In this document: piece after piece, positions 26,208 to 39,953 of the stretch
How positions within the stretch are numbered: position 1 is the stretch's first letter
How the letters are laid out: every line of letters starts with the position of its first letter
Source of the DNA: Verrucomicrobiota bacterium
Lineage (GTDB): Bacteria > Verrucomicrobiota > Verrucomicrobiia > JABWAM01 > JAHFSZ01
DNA: 41,771 nucleotides
Reading direction: 5' to 3'
Assembly: GCA_023265515.1 (NCBI GenBank)
Contig: JAHFSZ010000011.1
Span: 1-41,771, forward strand
Notes under the pieces: generated by a model
What the model was told of the DNA's origin: nothing
What the model saw: the letters and a program-made list of their open reading frames with translations, nothing else
The model's database searches: none
Program-made: the position numbers and the translations under genes

Positions 26208-26621
26208 TTACTTCTTGGCGGGCTTTTCAGCCGCCGCTTTCCCGCCGCCCGCTTTCGGGGCCTTGGCGCCGTATTTGGAACGACTGCGCCTGCGACCCTC
26301 GACACCCAGCGTGTCCAGCGTTCCGCGCACAATGTGATAGCGAACACCCGGCAGGTCCTTGACACGTCCGCCTCGGACCAAAACAATCGAGTGCTCTTGA
26401 AGGTTGTGTCCGACGCCGCCGATGTAACCCCAAACCTCATTGCCATTGGTCAGGCGCACGCGCGCCACTTTGCGCAAGGCAGAGTTCGGCTTCTTCGGAG
26501 TCATGGTCTTTACGATAAGACACACGCCACGACGCTGCGGACAGCCGCTCAGATGAGGCGATTTGGACTTCACCTTCATCCGTTTCCTGCCTTTTCGTAC
26601 CAGTTGGTTAATCGTCGGCAT
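26208..26621 (-). CDS. rpsL: 30S ribosomal protein S12
   Basis: The family start [24 protein letters not shown] sets the ATG at 26621; the track start at 26699 adds 26 unrelated residues. The decoding loop reads [20 protein letters not shown] with the lysine that is mutated in streptomycin resistance intact, and [17 protein letters not shown] is also wild type. A low-complexity Ala/Lys/Gly tail ([18 protein letters not shown]) follows the core. Confidence 0.97.
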   Translation of the reverse strand: MPTINQLVRKGRKRMKVKSKSPHLSGCPQRRGVCLIVKTMTPKKPNSALRKVARVRLTNGNEVWGYIGGVGHNLQEHSIVLVRGGRVKDLPGVRYHIVRGTLDTLGVEGRRRSRSKYGAKAPKAGGGKAAAEKPAKK

Positions 26622-26721
26622 ACTGTTATTTTTCCAATAAAATGTGACGTTTTTTAGAAAAAGAGAGCGGAGCCTAACCCCCGTTCCCTTTTCGCGCAAG
26701 AAGTATTTAGCCCGCAGCCGG

Positions 26722-30885
<4,164 letters not shown>

Positions 30886-30900
30886 ATTTTTCCTTTTTAG

Positions 30901-30995
30901 GCTTTCAGCGGTCGGCGGTCGGCGGTCGGCTCAACCCACTCGCGCAAAACGCGACTGGAAGGCCGAAAGCCGAGGCTGAATGCTGATTGCTCATT
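30901..30995. repeat. Pair of heptamer arrays (GCGGTCG and GCTGATT/GGCCGAA units) between rpoB and rpoC
   Basis: Left array 30901-30935: GCTTTCA, GCGGTCG, GCGGTCG, GCGGTCG, GCTCAAC. Right array 30961-30995: GGCCGAA, AGCCGAG, GCTGAAT, GCTGATT, GCTCATT. Read on the minus strand the right array (TCAGC, CGGCT, TTCGGC) resembles the left one, so the arms can pair imperfectly. The rpoB stop codon overlaps the last unit. Confidence 0.85.
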
Positions 30996-33900
30996 AAATC
31001 GCGGCGAATTCTTCCTCGTAACCAGTCTTCTCGACGTTCACGTCGAGGCAGAGACTCTGCATCTCCTTGATCAAAACGTTGAACGATTCAGGCGTGCCCG
31101 CCTGCAGCGAGTTGTCGCCTTTGACGATCGACTCGTAGATCCTCGTGCGTCCGGCCACATCGTCGCTCTTCACCGTCAGCATTTCCTGCAGGGTATACGC
31201 GGCGCCATAGGCCTCCAGGGCCCAAACCTCCATCTCGCCAAAACGCTGGCCTCCATACTGCGCCTTGCCCCCCAGCGGCTGCTGGGTGACGAGTGAGTAC
31301 GGGCCGACAGCACGTGCATGGATTTTATCGGCGACCAGGTGGCCCAGCTTCATCATATAGATGTAGCCAACGACCACTTCCTGGTCGAACTTCTCACCGT
31401 TGCGACCGTCCCAAAGCGGCACCTTGCCATGCTGCGGCAGATTGGCCTCCTTCATAAGCTCGCGAATCTCCTTTTCCTGAATGCCGTCGAAGACGGGTGA
31501 TGCGATTTTGAACCCAAGGATTCTCGCCGCCCAACCCAGGTGGGTTTCGATGACTTGTCCGACGTTCATTCGGGAAGGCACACCTAGCGGATTCAGAACG
31601 ATGTCCACCGGGGTCCCATCGTCGAGAAACGGCATGTCTTCCTCGGGAACAATCTTGGCAACGACACCCTTGTTTCCGTGGCGTCCCGCCATCTTGTCGC
31701 CAACGCTCAGTTTGCGCTTGCTGGCAACGTAAACCTTGACGCTCTTGATGATACCCGGATCGACCTCGTCGCCGCTTTCGATGCGCTCCAAGTCCTGCTC
31801 GTATTGCATCTCCAATTCGAGGAACTTCTTCTCAAACGAGCCGATGATCTCGCGGATTTTGATCCGGATCGGGCTTGGGTCAATCTCGACATGGTCGTAA
31901 ACCGCGGCGAGTTTGCGCAGCAGAGTCTTGGTGATCTTCCGGTTGGCCGGGATGATGATCTCGCCGGTCTCGGCGTTCACCACGTCGAGCGGGATCTTCT
32001 CACCGAGGAGAATGTTGCTCAGCGCCTCGGTCAGCTCCTCGTGGAGCTCGGCTTTTTTCTTCGCGTAATTGTCCTTTAACACCTTCGATTGGTGGCGGCT
32101 TTCGGTCGGGGTCAGCTTCTGCTTCACCGGCGTGATGTTGGCCGAAATCTTCACGTCCATCACGATGCCTTGCGTGCCGCTCGGCACGGTAAGCGAGGTG
32201 TCTTTCACGTCCGCGGCCTTCTCGCCGAAAATCGCGCGCAGAAGCCGCTCTTCCGGAGCCAGCTCCGTCTCGCTCTTGGGCGTGATTTTGCCGACCAGGA
32301 TGTCCCCGGGCTTCACCTCCGCGCCGATGCAGGCGACACCGTCGGGCCCCAGGTTCTTGAGGGCCTGCTCGCCCACATTCGGGATGTCGCGGGTGATTTC
32401 CTCGGGTCCCAGCTTCGTGTCGCGGGCGCCGATCTCAAATTCCTCGATATGGATGCTGGAAAACTCGTCGTCCTTGACGAGGCGCTCGCTGATCAGGATC
32501 GCGTCCTCAAAGTTGTAGCCGTTCCAGGGCATGAAAGCGACCAGCACGTTCTTGCCGAGCGCGAGCTCGCCGTTGTCCGTGCAAGGTCCATCCGCCAGGA
32601 CCTGGCCCTTTTTGACGTGGTCGCCCTTCTGGATGATCGGGTGCTGATTGATGCAGGTGCCCGCATTGGAGCGCATGAACTTCCTCAGCTCATAAACGTA
32701 AATGCCCTTCTCCTCGTCAGTATGGAGTTTCTTTTTCTGGTCGGGATAATGTCCATCCTTGGTGACAATGATGTGGCGAGCCGAAACCGAAGCAACTCTG
32801 CCCGATGATTCCGAAATGACCGTGATCATCGAGTCGCGAGCGACGCGGGACTCCATTCCGGTGCCGACATAGGGCGATTCGCTGCGCAGCAAGGGCACTG
32901 CCTGCCTCTGCATGTTCGACCCCATGAGCGCGCGGTTGGCGTCGTCGTGTTCAAGAAACGGAATGAGGCTGGCGGCCACCGAGACCAGCTGCTTCGGCGA
33001 CACGTCCATGTAGTTGACGCGGTCCGGCAGGACTTCCAGAAAGTCGCCTTTGAACCGGACGCTGACCGTGGGGCCCACGAGCTTGGAATGCGTATCGACG
33101 ATCGAGTTGGCCTGCGCGACCACGTACTTCTCCTCCTGGTCGGCCGTCAGATAATCGACGCGCTCCAGCACGCGGCCGTTTTCCACCTTGCGGTATGGGG
33201 TTTCAAGGAAACCGAACTCATTGATCCGCGCAAACGTGCTCATCGAGGAGATGAGGCCGATGTTCGGGCCTTCCGGTGTCTCAATCGGGCAGATGCGGCC
33301 GTAGTGGCTGGAATGGACGTCGCGGACTTCGAATCCCGCGCGATCACGGGAAAGGCCGCCGGGCCCGAGGGCCGAGAGGCGCCGCTTGTGCGTGAGCTCG
33401 GAGAGAGGATTGGTCTGGTCCATGAACTGCGAAAGCTGGCTGCGGCCGAAAAAGTCTTTGATAACGGCCGAAAGCGCCTTCGGGTTGATGAGTTTCTGCG
33501 GAGTCATCCCCTCGGTGTTCATGTCGAAGAGCGTCATGCGTTCCTTGACCAGGCGCTCGGTGCGGGCCAGGCCCACGCGGCACTGGTTGGCGATCAGCTC
33601 GCCGACCGTGCGGACGCGCCGGCTGCCGAGATGGTCGATGTCGTCGACGGTCCCTTCGCCCTTGCGCAGGCTGATCAGGTACTTGATCGCCGCGACAAGG
33701 TCGTCGTTTTGGATGACGCGAAATTCAGCCTCCTCGGTTCCATGATCGGCCTTGCGATCCATGAAAAGTTTCTGGTTGATCTTGTAGCGGCCAACGCGGC
33801 CGAGGTCGTAACGTTTTGGGTCGAAAAACGTCCGCTTGATGAGCGCCTTTGCGTTGGCGATCGTCGGGGGATCGCCGGGGCGCAGGCGTCGGTAGATATC

Positions 33901-34809
33901 TTTCAGGGCCTCCTCTTCATTGCGGGTCGGGTCCTTCTTGAGGGACTTGATGATGATGCCGTCATCCTTGCTCGTATCGATCACCTTGACCTTGGAAATC
34001 TTCAGATCAACCAGCTGGCGAACGATTACCTTGGAAAGCGGCTCAAACGCGCGCGCGATCACAACATTCTTTTCCGAATCGATGACATCGTCGATGAGCA
34101 CCTTGTTGGCAAGGTCTTCTTCATCCATGTCTTTGCGCAACTTTACTTCGTCAATGTCGTAGAACAGCTTGATGATGTCCTGATCGGTGCTGTAGCCAAT
34201 GCACCGCAGGAACGTCGTTGCCAGCACCTTGCGGCGGCGGCGGCGGCGATCGAGGAAGATGTAGAGCAGGTCGTTGATGTCGAACTGCACCTCAAGCCAC
34301 GAGCCGCGGTCCGGGATGATGCGGAACGAAAACAGGATTTTCCCATTGGTGTGAACCGTCTGCTCAAAGCAGATGCCGGGCGAGCGGTGGAGCTGGCTGA
34401 CGATGACGCGCTCGGCGCCATTGATCACGAACGTGCCGCTCGGGGTCATCAGGGGCATTTCGCCCATGTAAACCTTCTCCTCCTTGGTATGCTTGTGACC
34501 TTCGCGATCCTCCTGGAGGCGGAAGGTCACATGAAGGGGTGCCGCGAACGTGATGCCCTCGCGGATGCACTCGATCCAGGTGTTTTTCGCGTCGCCGATT
34601 TCGTAGCGCACGAACGAAAGCACGCTCTTGCCATCGTAACTCTCAATCGGAAAAACTTCATTGAAGACTGCCTGTAATCCGACGTTCTTCCGCTTGTCGG
34701 GAGGACTCCCGACCTGCAGGAACTCGGAAGCGGAATTGTTCTGAACCTCGATGAGGTTGGGCGGATCGATGACTTCTTTTACTTTTCCAGAATATCTGCG
34801 CTCGAACAT
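30994..34809 (-). CDS. rpoB: DNA-directed RNA polymerase subunit beta
   Basis: The 1271-residue protein has the rifampicin-pocket segment [47 protein letters not shown] with wild-type residues at the common resistance positions (Asp of MDQ, His of THKRR, Ser of RLSALG). Also seen are [36 protein letters not shown] and the C-terminal [40 protein letters not shown]. It is followed by rpoC and preceded by rplL with a strong intergenic hairpin. Confidence 0.99.
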   Translation of the reverse strand: MFERRYSGKVKEVIDPPNLIEVQNNSASEFLQVGSPPDKRKNVGLQAVFNEVFPIESYDGKSVLSFVRYEIGDAKNTWIECIREGITFAAPLHVTFRLQEDREGHKHTKEEKVYMGEMPLMTPSGTFVINGAERVIVSQLHRSPGICFEQTVHTNGKILFSFRIIPDRGSWLEVQFDINDLLYIFLDRRRRRRKVLATTFLRCIGYSTDQDIIKLFYDIDEVKLRKDMDEEDLANKVLIDDVIDSEKNVVIARAFEPLSKVIVRQLVDLKISKVKVIDTSKDDGIIIKSLKKDPTRNEEEALKDIYRRLRPGDPPTIANAKALIKRTFFDPKRYDLGRVGRYKINQKLFMDRKADHGTEEAEFRVIQNDDLVAAIKYLISLRKGEGTVDDIDHLGSRRVRTVGELIANQCRVGLARTERLVKERMTLFDMNTEGMTPQKLINPKALSAVIKDFFGRSQLSQFMDQTNPLSELTHKRRLSALGPGGLSRDRAGFEVRDVHSSHYGRICPIETPEGPNIGLISSMSTFARINEFGFLETPYRKVENGRVLERVDYLTADQEEKYVVAQANSIVDTHSKLVGPTVSVRFKGDFLEVLPDRVNYMDVSPKQLVSVAASLIPFLEHDDANRALMGSNMQRQAVPLLRSESPYVGTGMESRVARDSMITVISESSGRVASVSARHIIVTKDGHYPDQKKKLHTDEEKGIYVYELRKFMRSNAGTCINQHPIIQKGDHVKKGQVLADGPCTDNGELALGKNVLVAFMPWNGYNFEDAILISERLVKDDEFSSIHIEEFEIGARDTKLGPEEITRDIPNVGEQALKNLGPDGVACIGAEVKPGDILVGKITPKSETELAPEERLLRAIFGEKAADVKDTSLTVPSGTQGIVMDVKISANITPVKQKLTPTESRHQSKVLKDNYAKKKAELHEELTEALSNILLGEKIPLDVVNAETGEIIIPANRKITKTLLRKLAAVYDHVEIDPSPIRIKIREIIGSFEKKFLELEMQYEQDLERIESGDEVDPGIIKSVKVYVASKRKLSVGDKMAGRHGNKGVVAKIVPEEDMPFLDDGTPVDIVLNPLGVPSRMNVGQVIETHLGWAARILGFKIASPVFDGIQEKEIRELMKEANLPQHGKVPLWDGRNGEKFDQEVVVGYIYMMKLGHLVADKIHARAVGPYSLVTQQPLGGKAQYGGQRFGEMEVWALEAYGAAYTLQEMLTVKSDDVAGRTRIYESIVKGDNSLQAGTPESFNVLIKEMQSLCLDVNVEKTGYEEEFAAI

Positions 34810-34880
34810 AATTTATTCTTTCCTTACGTTGCTGATATAACTCGTTTCGACCCTCGCCCTCTTCTCATCTTACCGCTCAA

Positions 34881-34914
34881 AGCAGGAGATCCGGCGGCTG
34901 CCGGACCTCCTGCT
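34881..34914 (-). terminator. Intergenic hairpin between rplL and rpoB, probable attenuator or processing site
   Basis: On the transcript AGCAGGAGGTCCGGC-AGCC-GCCGGATCTCCTGCT forms a 15-bp stem, fully paired with one G-U, closed by an AGCC tetraloop. It is followed by TTTGAG, a weak T-run, so full termination is unlikely. In E. coli the rplL-rpoB gap holds an attenuator and an RNase III site, which lowers rpoBC relative to ribosomal protein expression; this stem could serve the same role. Confidence 0.75.
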
Positions 34915-34931
34915 CTCAAAAGTACGAACCC

Positions 34932-35318
34932 TTACTTCAATTCGACCTTACCTCCGGCCGCTTCCACCCTCTTTTTGATGTCATCGGCTTCCTGCTTCGT
35001 CGCGCCTTCCTTGATCGGCTTGGGCGCGGATTCAACGAGGTCCTTGGCTTCCTTCAAGCCCAGGGTCGTCACGGCGCGGATCTCCTTGATCACAGCGATT
35101 TTGTTGGCGCCCGATTCGGTGAGAATGACGTCAAAAGCCGTCTTCTCCGCGGCCGCACCAGCCGCTGGTCCAGCTCCGCCCGCGGCAGGAGCGGCAACTG
35201 CAGCCACCGGGGCGGCGGCACTGACGCCCCACTCGGTTTCGAGGGTCTTCACCAACTCAGCGACTTCCAAAACGGTCAGTTTGCTCAACTGATCCACGAT
35301 TGTCTTTAACTCTGCCAT
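34932..35318 (-). CDS. rplL: 50S ribosomal protein L7/L12
   Basis: The start is the ATG at 35318 ([27 protein letters not shown]), with GAGG 8 nt upstream; the track start adds MKPEDKT. The N-terminal dimerisation region is followed by an Ala/Pro/Gly hinge ([22 protein letters not shown]) and the C-terminal domain [48 protein letters not shown]. At 128 residues it is typical. It forms the stalk that recruits GTPase factors. Hairpins lie on both sides of the gene. Confidence 0.98.
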   Translation of the reverse strand: MAELKTIVDQLSKLTVLEVAELVKTLETEWGVSAAAPVAAVAAPAAGGAGPAAGAAAEKTAFDVILTESGANKIAVIKEIRAVTTLGLKEAKDLVESAPKPIKEGATKQEADDIKKRVEAAGGKVELK

Positions 35319-35345
35319 TGTCTTGTCCTCTGGTTTCAACGCCCA

Positions 35346-35383
35346 ACCCAGCCTGGGTCGGATTATTTCGGCGGCTGCCGAAA
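35346..35383 (-). other. Two hairpins between rplJ and rplL
   Basis: The transcript forms TTTCGGC-AGCC-GCCGAAA (35383-35366), a perfect 7-bp stem, followed by ACCCA-GGC-TGGGT (35358-35346). No T-run follows, so this is not a terminator. The first has the same CGGC-AGCC-GCCG apex as the hairpin after rplL. Confidence 0.6.
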
Positions 35384-35436
35384 CGCTGAGTTACCTTTTT
35401 GTTTTTCCTGTTTATTTCTCCGGTTTCACCCGAAAT

Positions 35437-35952
35437 TTACTTTGTCTCTTTCTTCGACTTCGCATCCAGCACCTGGACAAGCTGCGACGCCGGGGTGTTC
35501 AACAGCCGCGCCAGCTTGGTCGCGGGGGCCAGCAACACACCCAGGAGCTGGCTGAGCAGAACCTCACGGCTCGGCAGGTCGGCCAATGCCTCGATTTGTG
35601 CCTTCTCCAGGATCAGCCGGTCGAGAATGCCGACTTTGATCTTCGGCTTCTCAAACTCGGACTTGAAATTCTTCAGGATCTTGGCGGCTTGCGAAATGTC
35701 CTGCTCGCCGTAAACGATGGCGGTCGGACCTTCAAGAGCGCCTTCCAACTCCGGGCGCTCGAGTTCCTTCAAAGCGCGTTTGAGCATCGTGTTCTTGGTG
35801 ACGGTGAATTTCGCCTTCACCCTGGTCAGCCGGTTGCGCAATTCTGCGAACTCGCCGACCTTCATGCCGCTGTAGTCTGCCACAATCAGGTAAGGCGACC
35901 CGTCAAGCCGCCTCTTGATTTGATCAACGATGGTTTTCTTCTCTTCTCTCAT
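35437..35952 (-). CDS. rplJ: 50S ribosomal protein L10
   Basis: A 171-residue protein: MREEKKTIVDQIKRRLDGSPYLIVADYSGMKVGEFAELRNRLTRVKAKFTVTKNTMLKRAL, the L10 core, with a C-terminal helical tail (LLSQLLGVLLAPATKLARLLNTPASQLVQVLDAKS) that binds L12 dimers. It anchors the stalk on 23S rRNA. In many bacteria the L10 complex represses its own mRNA; the leader here is short and carries a heptamer array. Confidence 0.97.
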   Translation of the reverse strand: MREEKKTIVDQIKRRLDGSPYLIVADYSGMKVGEFAELRNRLTRVKAKFTVTKNTMLKRALKELERPELEGALEGPTAIVYGEQDISQAAKILKNFKSEFEKPKIKVGILDRLILEKAQIEALADLPSREVLLSQLLGVLLAPATKLARLLNTPASQLVQVLDAKSKKETK

Positions 35953-35960
35953 ACCGGAAA

Positions 35961-35988
35961 ATTTCTAATTTTTAATTTCTGATCCCTA
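35961..35988. repeat. Heptamer array (ATTTCTA units) between rplA and rplJ
   Basis: Four units: ATTTCTA, ATTTTTA, ATTTCTG, ATCCCTA. They lie 12 bp after the rplA stop and directly before rplJ. No second arm is visible. Confidence 0.75.
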
Positions 35989-36000
35989 ATTTAGCGCGGG

Positions 36001-36693
36001 CTACGCCGCGATGAACTCCTTGATGTCGAGTGGGATACCCGGGCTCATCGTCGCGCTCAGCACCACATACTCCAGATAGTTGCCTTTGGCCGTCGCCGGT
36101 TTCGCCTTCACAATGGCCTCCAGCGCCGCCCGCGCGTTCTCCACGATCTGCTTGCCTTCGAAAGACAACTTGGCGACCGAAACGTGCAGGTTCGCCGCCT
36201 TGTCCAGCTTGAACTCCACGCGGCCCGCCTTGAACTCCTTCACCGCCTTGGCAATATCCTCGGTCACGGTGCCGGTCTTTGGGTTCGGCATGAGGCCCTT
36301 GGGCCCCAGCTCCCTGCCGAGCTTGCGGACTTCCTGCATCGCCGCCGGCGTCGAAATGACCACGTCAAACTCGAACCAGCCGTCCTTGATCTTCTGGATC
36401 AAATCCTTGAAACCAACATGATCGGCGCCGCCATTGCGCGCGGCTGCCGCCTGCTCGCCGTCCGCGAACACCAGGATCCGGACATTCTTTCCCGAACCGT
36501 GCGGAAGCGAGACAGTGCCCCTCACCATCTGATCCGAATGCTTCGGATCGACCCCGAGCTTGATCGATAGGTCCACTGACTCGTCGAATTTGACTTTTGG
36601 AAATTTTTTCAGGATCTCGACCGCTTCGTTCAAACGGTACTTCTTCTTCCGGTCGACCAACTTGACTGCTTCTTTTATTCGTTTGCCTGCCAT
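36001..36693 (-). CDS. rplA: 50S ribosomal protein L1
   Basis: The 230-residue protein has KYRLNEAVEILKKFPKVKFDESVDLSIKLGVDPKHSDQMVRGTVSLPHGSGKNVRILVFADG and the signature LGRELGPKGLMPNPKTGTVTEDIAKAVKEFKAGRVEFKLDKAANLHVSVAKLSF. It is normal L1 of the mobile L1 stalk. In E. coli L1 represses the rplKA mRNA; no mimic site is identified here. The 105-bp gap to rplK holds a heptamer-repeat element. Confidence 0.98.
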   Translation of the reverse strand: MAGKRIKEAVKLVDRKKKYRLNEAVEILKKFPKVKFDESVDLSIKLGVDPKHSDQMVRGTVSLPHGSGKNVRILVFADGEQAAAARNGGADHVGFKDLIQKIKDGWFEFDVVISTPAAMQEVRKLGRELGPKGLMPNPKTGTVTEDIAKAVKEFKAGRVEFKLDKAANLHVSVAKLSFEGKQIVENARAALEAIVKAKPATAKGNYLEYVVLSATMSPGIPLDIKEFIAA

Positions 36694-36701
36694 ATTTCTC
36701 T

Positions 36702-36791
36702 CGTGATTCGTGGTTCGTGACTCGTGGTTTGTCTCTCGCGGAAAAATTCTACCCGTTCATTTTTCTTTTCCGATCCACGAAAACCGATCCT
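36702..36791. repeat. Inverted heptamer arrays (CGTGATT/CGATCCA units) between rplK and rplA
   Basis: Left arm 36702-36729: CGTGATT, CGTGGTT, CGTGACT, CGTGGTT. Right arm 36771-36791: CGATCCA, CGAAAAC, CGATCCT. TTCGTGG on one arm can pair with CCACGAA on the other. The right arm begins 7 bp after the rplK stop. The unit is the same type as the array in pabB. Confidence 0.8.
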
Positions 36792-36798
36792 CTGCTTT

Positions 36799-37227
36799 TT
36801 AGCCCTCGATCTCGATTCCCATGCTCCGGGCCGTGCCCTCGATCATCCGGCACGCCGCCTGGTCCGACTTCGCGTTGAGGTCGTTCTTCTTCTTATGCGC
36901 AATTTCCAGGACCTGCTTGCGCGTCACCTTGCCAACCTTGTTCCGGTTCGGCTGGGCCGACGCCGTCGCGATATTCGCCGCCTTCTTTAACAGCACGGAT
37001 GCGGGCGGCGACTTGGTCACAAACGTGAAAGTCTTGTCCTTGAAAATCGTGATCACCACCGGCAGGATCTCCCCCGCCTGCTTCTGCGTCGCGGCGTTGA
37101 ATTCTTTGCAAAACTGCATGATGTTCACGCCACGCTGGCCCAGAGGCGGACCCACGGGCGGCGCGGGATTCGCCTGTCCCGCGGGGATCTGCAATCGAAC
37201 GATTCCGGTGATTTCTTTTCCTGCCAT
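36799..37227 (-). CDS. rplK: 50S ribosomal protein L11
   Basis: A 142-residue protein: [39 protein letters not shown], then [20 protein letters not shown] and the C-terminal rRNA-binding domain ([41 protein letters not shown]). The proline-rich segment is the thiostrepton region. It is the normal L11 at the base of the GTPase stalk. It follows nusG by 39 bp, filled with a heptamer array. Confidence 0.98.
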   Translation of the reverse strand: MAGKEITGIVRLQIPAGQANPAPPVGPPLGQRGVNIMQFCKEFNAATQKQAGEILPVVITIFKDKTFTFVTKSPPASVLLKKAANIATASAQPNRNKVGKVTRKQVLEIAHKKKNDLNAKSDQAACRMIEGTARSMGIEIEG

Positions 37228-37233
37228 AAAATT

Positions 37234-37268
37234 GACTTCTAATTTCTGATTTCTAATTTCTAACGCCT
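37234..37268. repeat. Heptamer array (AATTTCT units) between nusG and rplK
   Basis: Five units: GACTTCT, AATTTCT, GATTTCT, AATTTCT, AACGCCT. They fill almost the whole nusG-rplK gap and the last unit overlaps the nusG stop codon TAG. No second arm is present. Confidence 0.8.
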
Positions 37269-37836
37269 AGGCTTTTTCCACTTGCCAAAATTCCAACTCC
37301 ACCGGTGTCGAGCGCCCGAAAATCGAGACTGAAACCTTCAGCTTGCCGCGATCCAAGTCGATCTCGTCGACCACGCCCGTCAGGCCCTTGAATGGACCAT
37401 CGTTGATGTTGAGCGTTTCACCCGGCTCGTACACAATCTTGGGAAGGACTTTGTCCTCACGGTCCTTCATCTGGCTGAGCATTCCCTCCACCTCCGACGG
37501 CGGCATGGGGATCGGCTTGTCGCCGTCCGCGAAACCAATCACGCCGGGCGTATTTTGGAGAAAATACCACGACTTCTCGACCAGCTTCTGGTTCTCATCA
37601 TACAGATCAACGTTTACAAAAACGTAACCGGGAAACAGCTTGCGCGATGTCGTGGTTCGCTTGCCCTTCTTGATCTCCTCGACCTGCTCGGTGGGGATCA
37701 CGGCTGCGTGGACCACGTCGGTCACTTCCTCAAGCACACGCCGCTTCTCAATGCTTTCCTTGACCTTCTGCTCCTGGCCCGAAAGCACATGCAGCGAGTA
37801 CCATTGGTTGCATCTGGTCTGAGTCTTTTCGGTCAT
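37267..37836 (-). CDS. nusG: Transcription termination/antitermination factor NusG
   Basis: The 189-residue protein has the NGN domain (QWYSLHVLSGQEQKVKESIEKR, RKLFPGYVFVNVDLYDENQKLVEKSWYFLQNTPGVIGFADG) and the KOW domain (GETLNINDGPFKGLTGVVDEIDLDRGKLKVSVSIFGRSTPVELEFWQVE). It binds RNA polymerase and links it to Rho or the ribosome. It starts 1 bp after the secE stop, in the conserved secE-nusG-rplK order. Confidence 0.97.
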   Translation of the reverse strand: MTEKTQTRCNQWYSLHVLSGQEQKVKESIEKRRVLEEVTDVVHAAVIPTEQVEEIKKGKRTTTSRKLFPGYVFVNVDLYDENQKLVEKSWYFLQNTPGVIGFADGDKPIPMPPSEVEGMLSQMKDREDKVLPKIVYEPGETLNINDGPFKGLTGVVDEIDLDRGKLKVSVSIFGRSTPVELEFWQVEKA

Positions 37837-37837
37837 G

Positions 37838-38032
37838 TTATTGGATCATCCAGCGGATGAGGTAATGAAAACCAAGATCGACCACAAAACTGAACAGGCC
37901 CAGGATCAGCATCGAGACGATGATGACGATGGTGGAACCCCTCACTTCCTGCCAGTTCGGCATGCTGCACTTCCCGAGCTCCTGCTTCACCTCTCCCAGG
38001 AACGCTTTGATTCGATCAATCAGCGTTTTCAT
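37838..38032 (-). CDS. secE: Preprotein translocase subunit SecE
   Basis: The 64-residue protein has the short-type SecE layout: an amphipathic helix (IDRIKAFLGEVKQELGKCSMPNWQEVRGSTIVI) with the conserved W/P-containing motif, then one membrane segment (VIIVSMLILGLFSFVVDLGFHYLI). It clamps SecY in the inner membrane. SecY itself is not in the window. Position between tRNA-Trp and nusG supports the call. Confidence 0.93.
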   Translation of the reverse strand: MKTLIDRIKAFLGEVKQELGKCSMPNWQEVRGSTIVIIVSMLILGLFSFVVDLGFHYLIRWMIQ

Positions 38033-38045
38033 TTCTCGAATTTCC

Positions 38046-38073
38046 TTAAACTTTAAACTTTAAACCTGAAACC
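38046..38073. repeat. Heptamer array (TTAAACT units) between tRNA-Trp and secE
   Basis: Four units: TTAAACT, TTAAACT, TTAAACC, TGAAACC. The array starts 9 bp after the tRNA-Trp 3' end and forms most of the secE leader. Confidence 0.8.
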
Positions 38074-38082
38074 AACCGATAC

Positions 38083-38158
38083 TGGCAGGGCAGGAGGGAC
38101 TCGAACCCCCAACCGACGGTTTTGGAGACCGCTACTCTACCAATTGAGCTACTGCCCT
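38083..38158 (-). tRNA. tRNA-Trp (anticodon CCA)
   Basis: The cloverleaf is AGGGCAG/CTGCCCT acceptor, D arm GCTCAATTGGTAGAGT, anticodon arm GCGGT-CTCCAAA-ACCGT and T arm GGGGG-TTCGAGT-CCCTC, with discriminator G and an encoded CCA end. The position between tuf and secE is the widely conserved one. Confidence 0.96.
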
Positions 38159-38171
38159 TTTTTACTTCAGA

Positions 38172-38280
38172 TACGCGGCGCATCGCTGCGTTCTTCGGCG
38201 CTCGACCTGCGGTCGAGTACGTCTCATGCACACTCCCTTGGTCTCGCGCCTCAGCCTTGCGCTGCTTGCGTCTCTTCGTA
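38172..38280. repeat. 109-bp imperfect palindromic intergenic element upstream of tRNA-Trp
   Basis: The element begins TACGCGGCGC and ends GTCTCTTCGTA, with a perfect central hairpin CTCGACC-TGC-GGTCGAG at 38201-38217 and GGCGC/GCGCC further out. It is GC-rich, unlike the flanks, and has no convincing ORF. The layout resembles REP-like palindromic intergenic repeats of other bacteria. It would be transcribed in the tRNA-Trp/secE leader or the tuf trailer. Confidence 0.5.
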
Positions 38281-38366
38281 AAAAAAATTCAAATAACAGT
38301 GAACCCGAACCTTTTTCTCCACTCATCGCAAAACTTCTGTGACAAACTGCCAAAACCCTCAAACGA

Positions 38367-38409
38367 CAAAAACGGAGCAGGCGGGACTCCTGTTTCCAGG
38401 AGTTCCGCC
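38367..38409 (-). terminator. Rho-independent terminator after tuf
   Basis: On the minus strand GGCGGAACTCCTG-GAAA-CAGGAGTCCCGCC forms a 13-bp stem with one mismatch and a GAAA tetraloop, followed by TGCTCCGTTTTTG. It begins about 20 bp after the tuf stop. It should end or attenuate tuf transcription before tRNA-Trp-secE-nusG. Confidence 0.85.
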
Positions 38410-38428
38410 TCCCAAAAAACTGATCTTC

Positions 38429-39631
38429 CTAAGCGACGATGTCGGTAACGCGTCCGGCGCCCACCGTCTTGCCGCCTTCGCGAATGGCGAAGCGCATCGT
38501 CTTTTCCATGGCAACTGGTGTGATCAACTCGACTTCCATCTTCACGTTATCGCCCGGCATCACCATTTCGGCTTTGTCGCCGGTGGAGGTCTTGATGTCG
38601 GTAACCTTGCCGGTGACGTCCGTGGTCCGGAAGAAGAATTGAGGACGATAATTGGCGAAGAACGGCGTGTGTCGGCCGCCCTCCTCCTTGCTTAGAATAT
38701 AAACCTCGGCCTTGAACTTCGTGTGCGGCGTGATGGATCCCGGCTTGGCCAGAACCTGGCCCCGCTCGATCTGGTTCTTGTCGACGCCGCGCAGGAGCGC
38801 GCCAATATTGTCCCCCGCCAGGCCCTCATCGAGCAACTTGCGGAACATTTCCACGCCCGTAACAACAGTCTTCATCGTGGGCTTGATCCCAACGATCTCG
38901 ACTTCTTCGCCAACCTTGACCTTGCCACGCTCGATACGGCCCGTGGCGACTGTGCCGCGGCCCGTGATCGAGAAGACGTCCTCAACCGCCATCAGGAATG
39001 GCTGGTCGATCGCGCGCTGGGGAAGCGGGATGTAGGAATCGACGGCTTCCATCAGCGCAAGAACCTGCTTCTCAGCTTCGGCATCGCCCTCGGAGGCCTT
39101 CAAGGCGCTGCCGCGGATGATCGGAATTTTGTCTCCTGGAAATTCATACTTGGTCAGAAGGTCGCGAACCTCCTCTTCAACCAATTCCAGCAGATCCTTG
39201 TCATCGACCATGTCACATTTATTCAGGAAGACGACGAGCGCAGGAACACCGACCTGGCGGGCGAGCAGAATGTGCTCGCGAGTTTGAGGCATGGGGCCGT
39301 CCGCGGCGCTGACGACGAGGATGGCGCCATCCATCTGGGCGGCGCCGGTCACCATGTTCTTGATGTAGTCGGCATGGCCGGGGCAGTCAACGTGAGCATA
39401 ATGGCGCTTTTCGGTCTCGTACTCGACATGCGCCGTGTTGATCGTGATGCCGCGCTCTTTTTCCTCAGGCGCGTTGTCGATGTCGGCATAGCCCTTTTTC
39501 TGGGCAAGGCCCTTCTTGGCCAGCACCATGGTAATCGCCGAAGTCAGCGTGGTCTTGCCGTGGTCGACGTGACCAATGGTTCCAACGTTCACGTGTTCCT
39601 TATTGCGGTTGAATTTGTCTCTGCCTGCCAT
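38429..39631 (-). CDS. tuf: Translation elongation factor Tu
   Basis: The 400-residue GTPase has G1 [15 protein letters not shown]2 region [18 protein letters not shown]3 [39 protein letters not shown] and G4 NKCDMVDD, with domains II and III complete ([24 protein letters not shown]-like end). It delivers aminoacyl-tRNA to the ribosome. It is the only tuf copy in the window and lies between tRNA-Thr and tRNA-Trp, as in many bacteria. A terminator follows. Confidence 0.99.
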   Translation of the reverse strand: MAGRDKFNRNKEHVNVGTIGHVDHGKTTLTSAITMVLAKKGLAQKKGYADIDNAPEEKERGITINTAHVEYETEKRHYAHVDCPGHADYIKNMVTGAAQMDGAILVVSAADGPMPQTREHILLARQVGVPALVVFLNKCDMVDDKDLLELVEEEVRDLLTKYEFPGDKIPIIRGSALKASEGDAEAEKQVLALMEAVDSYIPLPQRAIDQPFLMAVEDVFSITGRGTVATGRIERGKVKVGEEVEIVGIKPTMKTVVTGVEMFRKLLDEGLAGDNIGALLRGVDKNQIERGQVLAKPGSITPHTKFKAEVYILSKEEGGRHTPFFANYRPQFFFRTTDVTGKVTDIKTSTGDKAEMVMPGDNVKMEVELITPVAMEKTMRFAIREGGKTVGAGRVTDIVA

Positions 39632-39702
39632 ATTATTATTTCCTCCTTGAACTGCTTACTTATCCTTTCGCTCCTGTTTTTCGTTTCTCCAGGCCCATTC
39701 TC

Positions 39703-39737
39703 CAATCCACGTTTTACGATCCCCGATCCACGAAATA
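39703..39737. repeat. Heptamer array (CGATCCA units) abutting the tRNA-Thr 3' end
   Basis: Five units: CAATCCA, CGTTTTA, CGATCCC, CGATCCA, CGAAATA. The array touches the encoded CCA of tRNA-Thr. The same unit is used at the rplK-rplA junction. Confidence 0.7.
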
Positions 39738-39813
39738 TGGAGCCCATGACCAGGATCGAACTGGTGACCTCGTCCTTACCAAGGACGTGCTCTACCAACT
39801 GAGCTACATGGGC
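39738..39813 (-). tRNA. tRNA-Thr (anticodon GGU)
   Basis: The cloverleaf is GCCCATG/CATGGGC acceptor, D arm GCTCAGTTGGTAGAGC, anticodon arm CGTCC-TTGGTAA-GGACG and T arm ACCAG-TTCGATC-CTGGT, with discriminator T and an encoded CCA. It is the first gene of the tuf-secE-nusG block. Confidence 0.96.
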
Positions 39814-39953
39814 AACAAAAGAACCGCATGCGGTCCGCGTTTTTCCTTATCCAACCCTGACTTCCGGGCCAAAAAAAGTGAACAAAACACCATTGTCGTT
39901 TCCCTCACCCACGAAAAAAGCAGCGAAACGACCGGGTGCTCCCTCTCAAATTT

